The notes under the pieces were generated by a model that worked only from the letters and a program-made list of their open reading frames with translations, was not told the origin of the DNA and made no database searches. A DNA stretch of 64,000 nt from assembly GCA_947561585.1 (NCBI GenBank), contig CANNZV010000936.1:1-64000 (forward strand), in the 5' to 3' direction. This DNA comes from Caprella mutica. Its lineage: Eukaryota; Arthropoda; Malacostraca; Amphipoda; Caprellidae. The translations under genes were made by a program, and so were the position numbers. The first letter of the stretch is position 1. The number at the start of each line of letters is the position of its first letter. Shown piece after piece: positions 1 through 12,249 of the stretch.

Positions 1-2449
1 CACTGTGATGATGTACTATCAGAGAAAAGAGTCACTGTGATGATGTACTATCAGAGAAAGAGTCACTGTGATGTACTATCAGAAAGAGTCACTGTGATGA
101 TGTACTATCAGAGAAAAGAGTCACTGTGATGATGTACTATCAGAGAAAAGAGTCACTGTGATGATGTACTATCAGAGAAAAGAGTCACTGTGATGATGTA
201 CTATCAGAGAAAAGAGTCACTGTGATGATGTACTATCAGAGAAAAGAGTCACTGTGATGATGTACTATCAGAGAAAAGAGTCACTGTGATGATGTACTAT
301 CAGAAAAAGAGTCACTGTGATGATGTACTATCAGAGAAAAGAGTCACTGTGATGATGTACTATCAGAGAAAAGAGTCACTGTGATGATGTACTATCAGAG
401 AAAAGAGTCACTGTGATGATGTACTATCAGAAAAAAAAGAGTCACTGTGATGATGTACTATCAGAGAAAAGAGTCACTGTGATGATGTACTATCAGAGAA
501 AAGAGTCACTGTGATGATGTACTATCAGAGAAAAGAGTCACTGTGATGATGTACTATCAGATAAAAGAGTCACTGTGATGATGTACTATCAGAGAAAAGA
601 GTCACTGTGATGATGTACTATCAGAGAAAAGAGTCACTGTGATGATGTACTATCAGAAAAAGAGTCACTGTGATGATGTACTATCAGAGAAAAGAGTCAC
701 TGTGATGATGTACTATCAGAGAAAAGAGTCACTGTGATGATGTACTATCAGAGAAAAGAGTCACTGTGATTATGTACTATCAGAAAAAAAAGAGTCACTG
801 TGATGATGTACTATCAGAGAAAAGAGTCACTGTGATGATGTACTATCAGATAAAAGAGTCACTGTGATGATGTACTATCAGAGAAAAGAGTCACTGTGAT
901 GATGTACTATCAGAGAAAAGAGTCACTGTGATGATGTACTATCAGAGAAAAGAGACACTGTGATGATGTACTATCAGAGAAAAGAGTCACTGTGATGATG
1001 TACTATCAGAGAAAAGAGTCACTGTGATGATGTACTATCAGAGAAAAGAGACACTGTGATGATGTACTATCAGAGAAAAGAGTCACTGTGATGATGTACT
1101 ATCAGAGAAAAGAGTCACTGTGTTGAAGTACTATCAGAGAAAAGAGTCACTGTGATGATGTACTATCAGAGAAAAGAGTCACTGTGATGATGTACTATCA
1201 GAGAAAAGAGTCACTGTGATGATGTACTATCAGAGAAAAGAGTCACTGTGATGATGTACTATCAGAGAAAAGAGTCACTGTGATGATGTACTATCAGAAA
1301 AAGAGTCACTGTGATGATGTACTATCAGAGAAAAGAGTCACTGTGATGATGTACTATCAGAGAAAAGAGTCACTGTGATGATGTACTATCAGAGAAAAGA
1401 GTCACTGTGATGATGTACTATCAGAAAAAAAAGAGTCACTGTGATGATGTACTATCAGAGAAAAGAGTCACTGTGATGATGTACTATCAGAGAAAAGAGT
1501 CACTGTGATGATGTACTATCAGAGAAAAGAGTCACTGTGATGATGTACTATCAGATAAAAGAGTCACTGTGATGATGTACTATCAGAGAAAAGAGTCACT
1601 GTGATGATGTACTATCAGAGAAAAGAGTCACTGTGATGATGTACTATCAGAAAAAGAGTCACTGTGATGATGTACTATCAGAGAAAAGAGTCACTGTGAT
1701 GATGTACTATCAGAAAAAAAAGAGTCACTGTGATGATGTACTATCAGAGAAAAGAGTCACTGTGATGATGTACTATCAGATAAAAGAGTCACTGTGATGA
1801 TGTACTATCAGAGAAAAGAGTCACTGTGATGATGTACTATCAGAGAAAAGAGTCACTGTGATGATGTACTATCAGAGAAAAGAGACACTGTGATGATGTA
1901 CTATCAGAGAAAAGAGTCACTGTGATGATGTACTATCAGAGAAAAGAGTCACTGTGATGATGTACTATCAGAGAAAAGAGACACTGTGATGATGTACTAT
2001 CAGAGAAAAGAGTCACTGTGATGATGTACTATCAGAGAAAAGAGTCACTGTGTTGAAGTACTATCAGAGAAAAGAGTCACTGTGATGATGTACTATCAGA
2101 GAAAAGAGACACTGTGATGATGTACTATCAGAGAAAAGAGTCACTGTGATGATGTACTATCAGAGAAAAGAGTCACTGTGATGATGTACTATCAGAGAAA
2201 AGAGACACTGTGATGATGTACTATCAGAGAAAAGAGACACTGTGATGAAGTACTATCAGAGAAAAGAGTCACTGTGATGATGTACTATCAGAGAAAAGAG
2301 TCACTGTGATGATGTACTATCAGAGAAAAGAGTCACTGTGATGATGTACTATCAGAGAAAAGAGTCACTGTGATAATGTACTATCAGAGAAAAGAGTCAC
2401 TGTGATGATGTACTGTCAGAGAAAAGAGTCACTGTGATGATATACTACT
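1..2449. repeat. 32-bp satellite array 1, about 77 copies
   Basis: Near-identical units of about 32 bp containing GTCACTGTGATGATGTACTA followed by TCAGAGAAAAGA run from the window edge, so the array begins outside. Variants (A-run length, GAGACACTG, TGTTGAAGTAC) recur in the same order about 930-995 bp later, showing a higher-order duplication. The last unit decays at about 2440 into a flank that also occurs elsewhere in the window. The same satellite returns at 34403-36308. No coding role is visible. Confidence 0.97.
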
Positions 2450-2640
2450 AAACAAAATAGTTTCCGTATGATGCTAATTTTACAAACCACAGTTTTCTAA
2501 TTTCCAGTCATTTTCAAGTCTTACAAATTTATCATCGTGTACTCAGACCAATTTTAGAATATTAACAAACCTTTCAATAAATAAAGTTTCATTTTGTTTA
2601 CTATTAAATTGTGACAAAATCCTCACAGATACACTTTTCT
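2450..2640 (+). repeat. Dispersed repeat flanking satellite array 1
   Basis: This stretch (ACCACAGTTTTCTAATTTCC, then TTACAAATTTATCATCGTGT) has two diverged relatives in the window: inverted at about 9925-10075 and direct at about 16055-16230. The inverted copy carries a single decayed satellite unit at the matching edge. The satellite therefore seems to be an expanded internal part of a dispersed element of unknown class. Confidence 0.6.
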
Positions 2641-3699
2641 TTGTCAGTGATATACAATCATTTTTATTGAATAAATAATACATCTGTATATGAATACCTA
2701 ATAAAATAGAAATTGATAAATATTGTTAAAGGTACAAATTTAAAAATTTCATCTTCACTTAAAATTTCATCTAAAAATTGAAGCTATAGAAGCAAGCCCT
2801 TGTTAGACAAAAGTAAATTTGTTTCCATATTAAAAGTACCAACAACCAGCAGTCCATCTTAGCGAGTCTATCTCTAAGATGGGGGAGGGACGATGGCCGA
2901 AGTCCCTCTAAGTCCAGCGGCGTCCACCGATCGATTGGTAATTAAGATCCGAGGGATGGGAAGGGAGGGGGGGGGGGGTTGGAAGAGGGTTGGGGGAGAT
3001 GCTGTCATTTAACAGAGTAAGGTTTGCTTCATTAATGTATGTATTGAAGTGTTAGGTATCTAACTGGTAATTATCTGAGTATTTGTTTGCAAATGATTAA
3101 ATTCAGTGTATATCATATGTTAAAAGTACATATAATATGTATCAATAATTTTCATAATTGTGTAATAATTGTTTCAATAACGACATATCTCAAATATATT
3201 CATTTTTCACTGTAAGGGTTTTTAATTATTGTCGTCTGTTTTAATTAATCATAACATCATTCATTGAGTTTATATGAACTTTTCTTAGGAAAACAGGCGA
3301 ATAATAATTTCGTTGTCATTTCCCACAAATTCCCAAAATTCGTAATCAAAAGCTATACTTTCTAGACTAGCAACAAACAAATATACTCCCAAAGCACCAC
3401 AATGAAGTTTCACCATCTATACTTTATGAAGTGCTAAGAGAGTGAGAGAGGGTCTACTAAATACAGTCTCTGGTTTCAAGTTCTCACAAACACACTAACA
3501 TTCAAATTACTGCCTGTACTATGTAGATTACCCCCCACCCCCTCCTAAACCCTTCCGAATATACGCAGTCCGATTCACGGAGGTCCAGAGTGTCTTCGAC
3601 CACCCTCTACTATCTAATTGTGTCTAATTCGCTCCTCAGAAGCAAATTGAAAGACAAACAAGCGAATCCTTTGACAGAGCTGCAATGCTTTGTGAATCG
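2641..3699. other. AT-rich intergenic DNA with two GC-rich islets
   Basis: No gene is recognised. A GC-rich, CpG-containing islet at about 2850-3010 includes a run of 12 G (2967-2978), and a second GC-richer patch lies at 3525-3600. A short frame beginning ATGGCCGAAGTCCCTC at about 2893 reaches a possible donor before the G run, but nothing supports it as an exon. Confidence 0.5.
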
Positions 3700-3776
3700 G
3701 GGGAGCGATGCGTTATGGTCCAAGTGTGTTGAGGGAGCGATGCGTTATGGTCCAAGTGTGTCAGGGGAGCGATGCG
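3700..3776. repeat. 33-bp direct repeat, about 2.5 copies
   Basis: The segment GGGAGCGATGCGTTATGGTC followed by CAAGTGTGT occurs twice in tandem and then partly a third time. It lies just upstream of a separate 37-bp array. Confidence 0.8.
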
Positions 3777-3830
3777 TGAAGACCATGCAATGTGAAACAA
3801 CAACTTGCAACGGAAATGAAACTGTTTGTA

Positions 3831-4213
3831 ATGAGTGGAGTATTGGCAATAGATGGGGCTGATAGCAGTGAGTGGAGTATTGGCAATAGATGGGGCTGAT
3901 AACAGTGAGTGGAGTATTGGCAATAGATGGGGCTGATAGCAGTGAGTGGAGTATTGGCAATAGATGGGGCTGATAGCAGTGAGTGGAGTATAGGCAATAG
4001 ATGGGGCTGATAGCAGTGAGTGGAGTATTTGCAATAGATGGGGCTGATAGCACAGAGTGGAGTATTGGCAATAGATGGGGCTGATAGCAGTGAGTGGAGT
4101 ATTGGCAATAGATGGGGCTGATAGCAGTGAGTGGAGTATTGGCAATAGATGGGGCTGATAGCAGTGAGTGCAGTATTGGCAATAGATGGGGCTGATAGCA
4201 GTGAGTGGAGTAT
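3831..4213. repeat. 37-bp minisatellite, about 10 copies
   Basis: The unit contains AGTGAGTGGAGTATTGGCAA followed by TAGATGGGGCTGATAGC. Frames that stay open through it on the minus strand occur in all three registers, because the unit lacks minus-strand stops. They are by-products of the repeat and not genes. Confidence 0.95.
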
Positions 4214-4215
4214 TA

Positions 4216-6349
4216 GAATAGAGGGGTAAAATGTATCATAGATAGTGTTAAAAAATCACTATACAAAATAAATGAAAAAATCTATAAAAAAGTTGCACAT
4301 TGAAATATTTCTAAAAATAACCGGTGTTGTGCAAAAAAATAATCAATATTTTTTATAAATATTCACCAATCCAGAGTGTTACGAATAAATTATTTTTTCC
4401 CTTTACAATATAGGGTACCTACCTACCTACCGATCCGTACCCAACTCTTTTAACTCGCTTTTTTTTAGGGTGAGCAAAAAATTATTGAATAATTCAAAAG
4501 CGACGGCTGTAAATAATCAATAAGTACCCTGCTGTACTAAACTGAAACATGTAGATTATTTTAAAAACATTAAAGAAGTAATACCTCATTTAAAGATAGG
4601 AATAGAGTACATTTTAAGTGTATAGATGAGCTCTCATAGAGATTCCCATTAGGTTTTTTTTATCACGATAGATACAAAGAGTTCGCTGGTAGGTACCTAA
4701 CAAAAAACTAGCAATTTGTGACCTAGCAAAAAAAAAACTTCCGTTATCATTGTAAGGGCCTTTGAATTCAGTTCAGTTGGTTCATAGGGTTCGATCTGTT
4801 AGGTAATGACTTGGAGTCTCTGGTGGTAGGATTAAAAAATTTAAATTGAATTTATTTTAGTTTAAATTTCTACAGTGAAGTAAAATTTTACTAATTAGGT
4901 TTTTGAAATTATATCTCTTTATGATAAATATTAAAATTTAAAGTAAATGAGGTATAATTAATTTAATAGTGTGTTTAACGCCTGCTTCGGAACCAAAGAC
5001 GTCAAAAGGAAATTAAATACGAGGGACTAGAAGAAGCAGTCAGAAAGGAAAGTGGCTCCATGAACAAAGTCACATACCACAAGATGGTGACAATTGCTCA
5101 TGGATGCAGAAACATTTCAATGGAAAAATCGGCCATACAGTAAATTTTAACGATTTAAATTTCACATGAAATGAATATTTAACGAAATAATAATTAAAAT
5201 AATTGAAATGATTTCAAATCCTTAATTTTCATTAAAAAATCTGATTTGGAGCATACTTAATTACTTATACATAAGAATTAGGATTTTATAATTTTTCGAA
5301 AAAGATTTTGAAATATTCATTAAATAATCAATATAGCATATTTGCATTTTATATAAGAGATTAACTGTTTAAATTAATCATAACATTATTCATTGAGTTT
5401 AAGTGAACTTTTCTTAGATAAAAATTGTTAGTAAACAATAACATAATGTTATAGATTAGTAATTTCTGAACAAAATGGTGTACGTAACACAAAACTCAGG
5501 ATTTTTCAGTTCTGAAATTGAACAACGTAAATCATATAATAAAAATAATTTTAGGAATTATCTCACTATATAAAAATAAATTCCTTTTGGAATAAACAAA
5601 GAAAGAAACTTATGGTAGATTAAGGAGGGGATTGCCCTTCTATGATCTTCGATAGTCCCACTTTAATTTTTTCTCTAGGAAAAGCTAATTCAAAATAAAA
5701 CAGAAAATCTAATTATCTATTGCCATTATTATAGAAATTCTTAATTATTTACTCCAAAGATAATAAAATTCCTTAATATCTAATTCTAATATAATAGAAA
5801 TTTCGGTTTCTTAAAACCTTAGAAATTATTTCAATATTCTCTAAGGCTCTAATTAAGTCATGAAATAAATAAAAACTATGTTATATCTACATAATATTAC
5901 ATATTTACGTTGTTTAGTTTTTAAAATTGTTATGTAAACTTGTACATTAATGAAAAGATGGAACTAAAAACATTCTAAGAACGACATCACATGTTCTACA
6001 ATATTCAAGCACCTATGTTGAAATAAATACATTGAATTGTTATCAAAGTTACAATTCCCCTATGTTGTTTACCATAATTAATTCCCTCATATCCATCAAT
6101 GGTGCCTATTTATTTGTATGTTTACTCTGTCCATCACCAGGCCCCATTAATCTTATTCAGCCCCCCTGGCCCCCCTTTCCATCATTAGTTAGCACACCTC
6201 AGTACGCTGCTGATGAATAGTCATACCCCCTGATACATCAACATACGACACTAAGCTACCCTACAGCGACATCTAACGGAGAGAAATATTATAGCATGCA
6301 GATAATCATTCTCACAGGTAGTATATTGTGACATTACAGGTAGCAATGG
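4216..6349. other. AT-rich intergenic DNA
   Basis: About 2.1 kb is mostly AT-rich single-copy DNA. A coding-like fragment lies at 4979-5143 (separate entry). Around 5610-5665 there is a decayed copy of the palindromic TTATGGTGGGGCC family best seen at 14040-14640. Nothing else is recognised. Confidence 0.5.
4979..5143 (+). pseudogene. Short coding-like fragment, possible HTH_psq transposase relic
   Basis: A 54-codon frame, stop-bounded on both sides, is clearly GC-richer than its surroundings. It reads as a basic, helical peptide including QRRQKEIKYEGLEEAVRKES and ending NISMEKSAIQ before a stop. The pattern of a basic start followed by LEEAV-x-K-x-xSGSM resembles the N-terminal HTH_psq DNA-binding segment of pogo/Tigger-type transposases, but the match is weak. 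There is no obvious splice acceptor, no ATG at the start, and no remaining transposase nearby. It may be a transposon relic, an unrecognised exon or chance. Confidence 0.25.
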
Positions 6350-6712
6350 TTTTTGGGCAACATTGTCATATTATTGTAATAATATTGGGCAATGTTGTAA
6401 CTATGTTGGGACAATGTTTGTTGTAGCGAAATTGAAGCAATGTTGTAACTATGTTGGGACAATGTTGTTGTAAAATTGGGGCAATGTTGGAACAAAGTGG
6501 GGATAATGTTGTAGCAAAATTGGGGCAATGTTGTAACTACGTTGGGACAATGTTGTAGTAAAATCGGGGCAATGTTGTAACTATGTTGGAAAAATGTTAA
6601 AATTGAAGCAATGTTGTAACTATGTTGGGACAATGTTGTAGAAAAATCGGGGCAATGTTGTAACTATAGGTTGGGGCAATGTTGTAACAATGTTGGGACA
6701 ATGTTGTCCCAT
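6350..6712. repeat. Degenerate minisatellite of about 38 bp
   Basis: Repeated CAATGTTGTAACTATGTTGG segments with variable spacers of AAAATTGGGG or AAAATCGGGG. A similar word in reverse orientation (CCAATATTGTCCCAA) occurs inside the long-TIR elements at 44510-44600 and 53660-53700, so this array too may be transposon-derived. Confidence 0.85.
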
Positions 6713-6997
6713 TAAACAGTGCTATCTGGGCTTGAATATTGTAAACAATTTTTAAATGAACGTTGAATGAGCTCCCAGTAAGATAAAATGGATTTAATAG
6801 TTTATATATAGAAAACAATATTATGTAATAATGATATAAATAGTATAGAGAGAGAAAAAGAATATAATATCATTAAAAAAGGAATCGATAAAAGACGAAA
6901 ATAATTTATATCAAATATCATTTTGGATATAATTATTTTGCATAATTGATTTCAATTAGAAATGAAGAATAAGGTTTTAAATTGTGACTATGTTTCT

Positions 6998-7290
6998 TCA
7001 ACATGTTAAAACCTAGATTCATTTACAGTGAAAGCTATGACGTTGATTTCATTTAAACATGTTAATACCTAGATTCATTTACAGTGAAAGCTATGACGTT
7101 GATTTCATTTAAACATGTTAATACCTAGATTCATTTATAGTGAAAACTATGACGTTGATTTCATTTAAACATGTTAATACCTAGATTCATTTATAGTGAA
7201 AACTATGACGTTGATTTCATTTAAACATGTTAATACCTATAATCATTTACAGTGAAAACTATGACGTTGATTTCATTTTAACATCATTTA
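6998..7290. repeat. 56-bp tandem repeat, about 5 copies
   Basis: The unit begins AACATGTTAATACCTAGATT and ends TATGACGTTGATTTCATTTA. Copies are 90 percent or more alike, and the last one decays into unique DNA near 7290. Confidence 0.92.
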
Positions 7291-8088
7291 CACAGGAGAC
7301 TATGAAGTTCATTTCATGTTCAAATCCCGACTTATTACCCATGAGACTATGACGTCAAATATGCAAGACTCCGCCCCCTGCAATTCATTACACGAGGAAT
7401 CCATTTATTCAGTCGTCTCATCACTCTATCTGTGCACTTCACCAACGAAGAAAAAGAATCACTCGAGCAACGCCGAACCGTCGATAACTCGACGAGAAAT
7501 CGATCGGTTGACCGGGGCGTCGTTCATCAATGCTTCTTCTTTGGGGGAGGGAGGGTTGAGGGGTAAGGATGAAGATGGATGAGACTCAATCTGGAGTGTT
7601 TGATGAAACAGAATTTAACTGAAATCTGAGGATGTAGAATAGGAGATTTCAATCTTCAGCTCGGACCAAATTTGCAATGATTAAAATGAAGAGAGGTGGT
7701 GACTATGGAAAATAAACACAAGGATGCAATCATTCAGTGAAATATCTAATAATAAATTAGGTACTATTTAATATGACTAGATGTTATTTTGATTGGATTT
7801 TTTGTTAATATTATTTCAACATTAATTAAACAGTCACTACATAAATGATGTAAAGAGAACAGTGTAGTTGTATCAAAATGGTGAAAATTAGGAGGCTATT
7901 TCGAAAATTTTAACCACGAATATTTCTCGAAGTCTTTTTTTTGGCATCAGTCAGTTCATTTCTAATTTTTTTAAACATATTCTTTGGAATCAGGTTGTAC
8001 AATGCAGTTGTTTTGAATTATTTTTCATTGGTCTCTCCAATTATGCTAATTCTATTATAAATCATTCTGCTGTCATCAGTCTATCAAG
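7291..8088. other. Intergenic DNA with a CpG-rich islet
   Basis: Positions 7360-7570 are GC-rich and CpG-containing (for example CGATCGGTTGACCGGGGCGT) next to a GGGGGAGGGAGGG tract. An 88-codon plus-strand frame covers 7316-7582, but its composition is nondescript and no domain is recognised. It could be part of a promoter, a 5' exon or neither. Confidence 0.4.
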
Positions 8089-8690
8089 TGATAATTCTTT
8101 TAGTATTTTCTTCGGCATCAGTTTCTGCAGTGCTAATTCTTCAAATTTTCCCTTCGCCATCAGTTTCTGCAGTGCTAATTCTTTAAATTTAACCTTTGGC
8201 ATCAGTTTCTGCAGTGCTAATTCTTCAAATTTTCCCTTCGGCATCAGTTTCTTCAGTGCTAATTCTTCAAATTTTCCCTTCGGCATCAGTTTCTGCAGTG
8301 CTAATTCTTTAAATTTAACCTTTGGCATCAGTTTCTGCAGTGCTAATTCTTCAAATTTTCCCTTCGGCATCAGTTTCTGCATTGCTAATTCTTCAAATTT
8401 TCCCTTCGGCATCAGTTTCTTCAGTGCTAATTCTTCAAATTTTCCCTTCGGCATCAGTTTCTGCAGTGCTAATTCTTCAAATTTTCCATTCGGCATCAGT
8501 TTCTTCAGTGCTAATTCTTTAAATTTTCCCTTTGGCATCAGTTTCTTCAGTGCTAATTCTTCAAATTTTCTCTTCGGCATCAGTTTCTTCAGTGCTAATT
8601 CTTTAAATTTTCCCTTTGGCATCAGTTTCTTCAGTGCTAATTCTTTAAATTTAACCCTCGGCATCAGTTTCTGCAGTGCTAATTTCACGC
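8089..8690. repeat. 42-bp minisatellite, about 14 copies, open on both strands
   Basis: The unit contains CAGTGCTAATTCTTCAAATT followed by TTCCCTTCGGCATCAGTTTC. Since 42 is a multiple of 3, both strands keep long frames. The minus strand (8062-8727, 221 codons) would encode tandem copies of a 14-residue Lys/Leu-rich motif (ELALKKLMPKGKFE), starting at an ATG and ending at a stop. The plus strand has a shorter frame of comparable kind. There is no splice, promoter or homology support, so I call it a repeat. Confidence 0.93.
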
Positions 8691-9065
8691 TGTGAAAGTG
8701 TTCCCTCAAACCAACAAGTACAAACACTCATTTGAATTTTCACGCTGAAATTAAAGCCACACTTCACCACTCGTGCGCTAAATAATAAAGTGACCAGCCT
8801 TTGGTGGTGTCAAAGGGTCAAATGATGTTGACCCAACGGTCATAGAGGTCACAAAAAATAACGCATCTTTGTGAGAGGTGGCAGTAGAGTGAGAAGGAAA
8901 GTTCTACCATTTCAAGAGTTAGCAAAAAAAGATAAAGATCAAATAATAAATACAAGAAAATGTAGAGGGATAAGATTAATATTTGTTTGACACAAATAGA
9001 CTTAGATATTAACGATTGTGTTTTAGAATAATTTTCTTTGAAGGATTTTAAATTTTTACCGGACA
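8691..9065. other. Unique spacer
   Basis: About 375 bp of AT-rich DNA between two arrays. No gene, TIR or RNA structure is recognised. Confidence 0.5.
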
Positions 9066-9580
9066 TACAGAACTCCAAATTACCGTAAACTGAGACCGCC
9101 AAATACTGTAAACTCAGAACTCCAAATACGGTAAACTCAGAACTCCAAATATGGTAAACTCAGAACTCCAAATATGGTAAACTCAGAACTCCAAATACGG
9201 TAAACTCAGACCGCCAAATACCGTAAACTCAGACCGCCAAATACCGTAAACTCAGACCGCCAAATACCGTAAACTCAGACCGCCAAATACCGTAAACTCA
9301 GACCGCCAAATACCGTAAACTCAGACCGCCAAATACTGTAAACTCAGACCGCCAAATACCGTAAACTCAGACCGCCAAATAACGTAAACTCAGACCGCCA
9401 AATACTGTAAACTCAGACCGCCAAATACCGTAAACTCAAACCGCCAAATACCGTAAACTCAGACCGCCAAATACCGTAAACTCAGACCACCAAATACCGT
9501 AAACTCAGACCACCAAATACCGTAAACTCAAACCGCCAAATACCGTAAACTCAAACCGCCAAATACCGAACATTCATAAA
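9066..9580. repeat. 23-bp minisatellite, about 22 copies
   Basis: The unit is close to ACCGCCAAATACCGTAAACT plus CAG. Edge copies on the left carry ACTCCAAATACGG variants. The right side decays through ACTCCAATTACCGGACACTC-type words into GC-rich DNA. Confidence 0.95.
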
Positions 9581-9924
9581 AATAAACAAACGAAAGTTCA
9601 GAACTCCAATTACCGGACACTCATAATTATCCAGAATTCGTATAAGTTTCCTCAGTTAACTACCGGGTATTTCTACCGTTACCGGAATCCCTCCAGGTCC
9701 GGTATTTTCCCAATTACCGCGCCACTTCCCCAGTTACCGGGCGTCCCCTAATTCAATCCCCCAGTGCGCTTATCCGTCTCTGGTCAGTGAGGCATATTAG
9801 CTTCCTCCGGGGGAACGGGGGTAGGGGGGGGGGGAATGCTCCCCATGACATGACCTGATAAAACGTAAAGAAAACGAATGATTTACCACAGTGAGCTAAG
9901 TTCCCATTTCCAAATATAAACTTT
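9581..9924. other. GC-rich islet with G run
   Basis: Repeated TTACCGG and CCGGTA words (9600-9740) lead into a GC-rich segment ending in a G run near 9816-9835. It resembles the other isolated GC/G-run islets in the window. No open frame of note. Confidence 0.45.
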
Positions 9925-10075
9925 ACCCATAGTAATGCTTATAATTAAAAATTGGTCTGGGTACACGACGACAAATTTGTAAGATTTTAAAATAATAGAA
10001 AACTGTGATTTGTGAAATTAACATAACGATGTGACTCTTTTCCGTGTTTTAGTATCATCTTAAGCACTATTAATT
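9925..10075 (-). repeat. Inverted copy of the satellite-flank repeat with one relic satellite unit
   Basis: On the minus strand this reads like 2420-2580. AAAAGAGTCACATCGTTATG stands where array 1 has AAAAGAGTCACTGTGATGAT, followed by the shared CACAGTTTTCTATTATTTT and TTACAAATTTGTCGTCGTG words. It shows the element before, or without, satellite expansion. Confidence 0.6.
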
Positions 10076-12062
10076 ATCTTCTCTAATAAGTCAATAAGTT
10101 TGATTCATCTGAAGATGATACAGTGTCCATACCTACTTCTACTAGCGACTCTGATCGATGTCAAAAAAATATTACAGCCATATAATTATGATTAAAATTT
10201 CTTCATATACAGATCAAGAACCAGTCGGATTACAAAATATAAGTGAGTGAGGCATGGTATTTATTCATACCAATACGTATTTAAGTTACTAAAGTCAATC
10301 CAAGTTGATTTTAGTCAAAAAAATCCAATATCGGTTGAATCAACTAGGTTTATTTTTTAATATTTATTTTAACAATGCACAGGTCATGTAGTTCTAACTT
10401 CGGTTGGCGTTGCATTTGGAAGTGACTTGAGGCAGGGTTCTGAATAACAGAGTGGCTTGGTACAGCGTCCAGTTCTAGAACCAATTTGTCACAAATCTAA
10501 ATGCATATTAATTGAGAACTGCAATCCGGCTTTGTTGTCATGGTTTTCGTGTGGAAATCACTGTATAGATGCAACTGGAATGGCAAACTGGCAATGATTT
10601 GGGAACTTAGTCCGTGAATCGCAATCATCATCATGTTCATAATCTTCCATTGCTATGCATAATTTCAAATCGGTAATTGAAATATTAATTAATAGATTCA
10701 AGTTTCCAGGAAATCGAAATCGTGAAAAGATATAATACAAAGGTATTAATTTTATTTTCCATTTCATTTTTTTTACGATAACAGTTCTCTGAATTTCTTG
10801 TCTACAAAAACTTTTGAATTTCAAGTATTCCTAGAATTAAATTTCAACTAAAATAATTATTTTCCTAAAATTCAAATTTTCTTTAGAATTGAAAAAATCC
10901 TAAAATTCAAATTTTCATAAAAAAAATATTTTTCCATAGAAATGTAATTCTTCTGAATGATTGTAATTTTCAGTCTAGCAAATACAGTCAGTAGATTTTC
11001 ATAGGATGAGACTGCCGCGCTGCAGCTAAAGTGCGATCTAGAGTTTTTCATTCCGAAAATTGATGTAACCATTTGGAATAGCTGACCGCGGTTATATCTC
11101 ACCAGTCTCCAAGACATTCCCATTCGCTACAGATTCCTGTTAGAATTCAGAATATCGAAAGAGAACCTTTTGGGATTCAATAATAGCCGAAACTGAAATT
11201 ATCCAGTTCAAAATTCTATTTAAAATATACTATTCGACTATACTATTCGAATTTTCACTCGGGAGAAATGTGTCGAAGAACACAATTTACTTTGGTGAGT
11301 AAATATGTAAACCAACACACTGGAGAAGGGGAAAACTAAAAACCAAACTGGACAAAAGTGGCCCGTGGGACACATTTTGGGGCTCCTGGAAACGACCTCC
11401 ACGGCCAGCTCAAGGAGAGGGGGAGAGGGATAAGGAGGGGGAAGTGGAGGGTGAGATCACTGTAAGGAATTAATACTCAGAAGACAAAGGAAAAGGAGTT
11501 CACTTTTAGTATTTCCATATTTGAAAGTTTTAAAATTCATCTTTTTTAAATTTCAACATCTTGATTGAATAGTGATATCAATTTAATTGATCAATTGATC
11601 GTGATTGATCAATCAAACTGGTTAAAAAAAACAAGAAAAAATAATAAATCATTTAAAAATGCATTCATTCTACAGTTAATAGTTTCATGTCAGTCGGCAA
11701 TTAATTATTTACCTTAATTTTATAAAATTAGGTTTTACTGTAGAAACTCAGAATTGAACCATTTATTATTCAAATATAGATTTTAATCAAAAATTGACAC
11801 AAAATTTGTTTTGTAGCATCGCTACTTTTTTCTACAATTCCAGTTTTATGTGGTAATGGATTCCAAGTGGGAATAGTAACAGAATAGTTAGGTTGCTGTT
11901 AGCTCAGTGTAATAAAGGCAAACAGTAGTCCAATGACTGGCCAATGGTGTACCAATACGTAGTCTGTTTGTTCACAATGATGGAATGGTATATATAATAT
12001 GTTGTGCATGCTATTTATTTAAACTGTAGTTAAAACATGCACTTTTTGTGTAATAGGACATA
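10076..12062. other. AT-rich intergenic DNA
   Basis: About 2 kb without a recognisable gene. It contains one arm (about 10118-10148) of a 28-bp inverted repeat whose partner is at about 13467-13497, and a G-rich polypurine tract at 11405-11455. Two minus-strand frames of 83-88 codons (10558-10824, 10872-11123) are AT-rich and look like chance. Confidence 0.5.
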
Positions 12063-12243
12063 CAGAAGAACTCCTTTATAGTCCTGAGTAAGAGAACTAC
12101 TATGAATAGTGAACAAATTTTCTTTAGTCTGCCATGAAATGTCAACTATTTTTGAAAATCTGATTGCATTATAGAAATTTGTTCACTATACGGGGTAGTT
12201 CTCTTACTCAGGACTCTATATTCATTATAGAGAAGTTCTACTG
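12063..12243. mobile_element. pogo-like MITE, 181 bp, TA target duplication
   Basis: The element starts CAGAAGAACTCCTTTATAG and ends GAGAAGTTCTACTG, flanked by TA on each side. Its inner half is palindromic around AGTAAGAGAACTAC and GTTCACTATACGGGGTAGTT. It is the same family as 18584-18831. No coding capacity, so mobilised in trans if at all. TA duplications and CAG-type ends point to the Tc1/mariner-pogo superfamily. Confidence 0.8.
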
Positions 12244-12249
12244 TATCTA

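Noticed and set aside
1..2449. CRISPR-like regular repeats
   Set aside because: Units are directly contiguous without unique spacers, and the context is eukaryotic; it is a satellite.
3636..4182. Three overlapping minus-strand frames of PSIANTPLTAISPIYC type
   Set aside because: All three registers of the 37-bp array are open; none has independent support.
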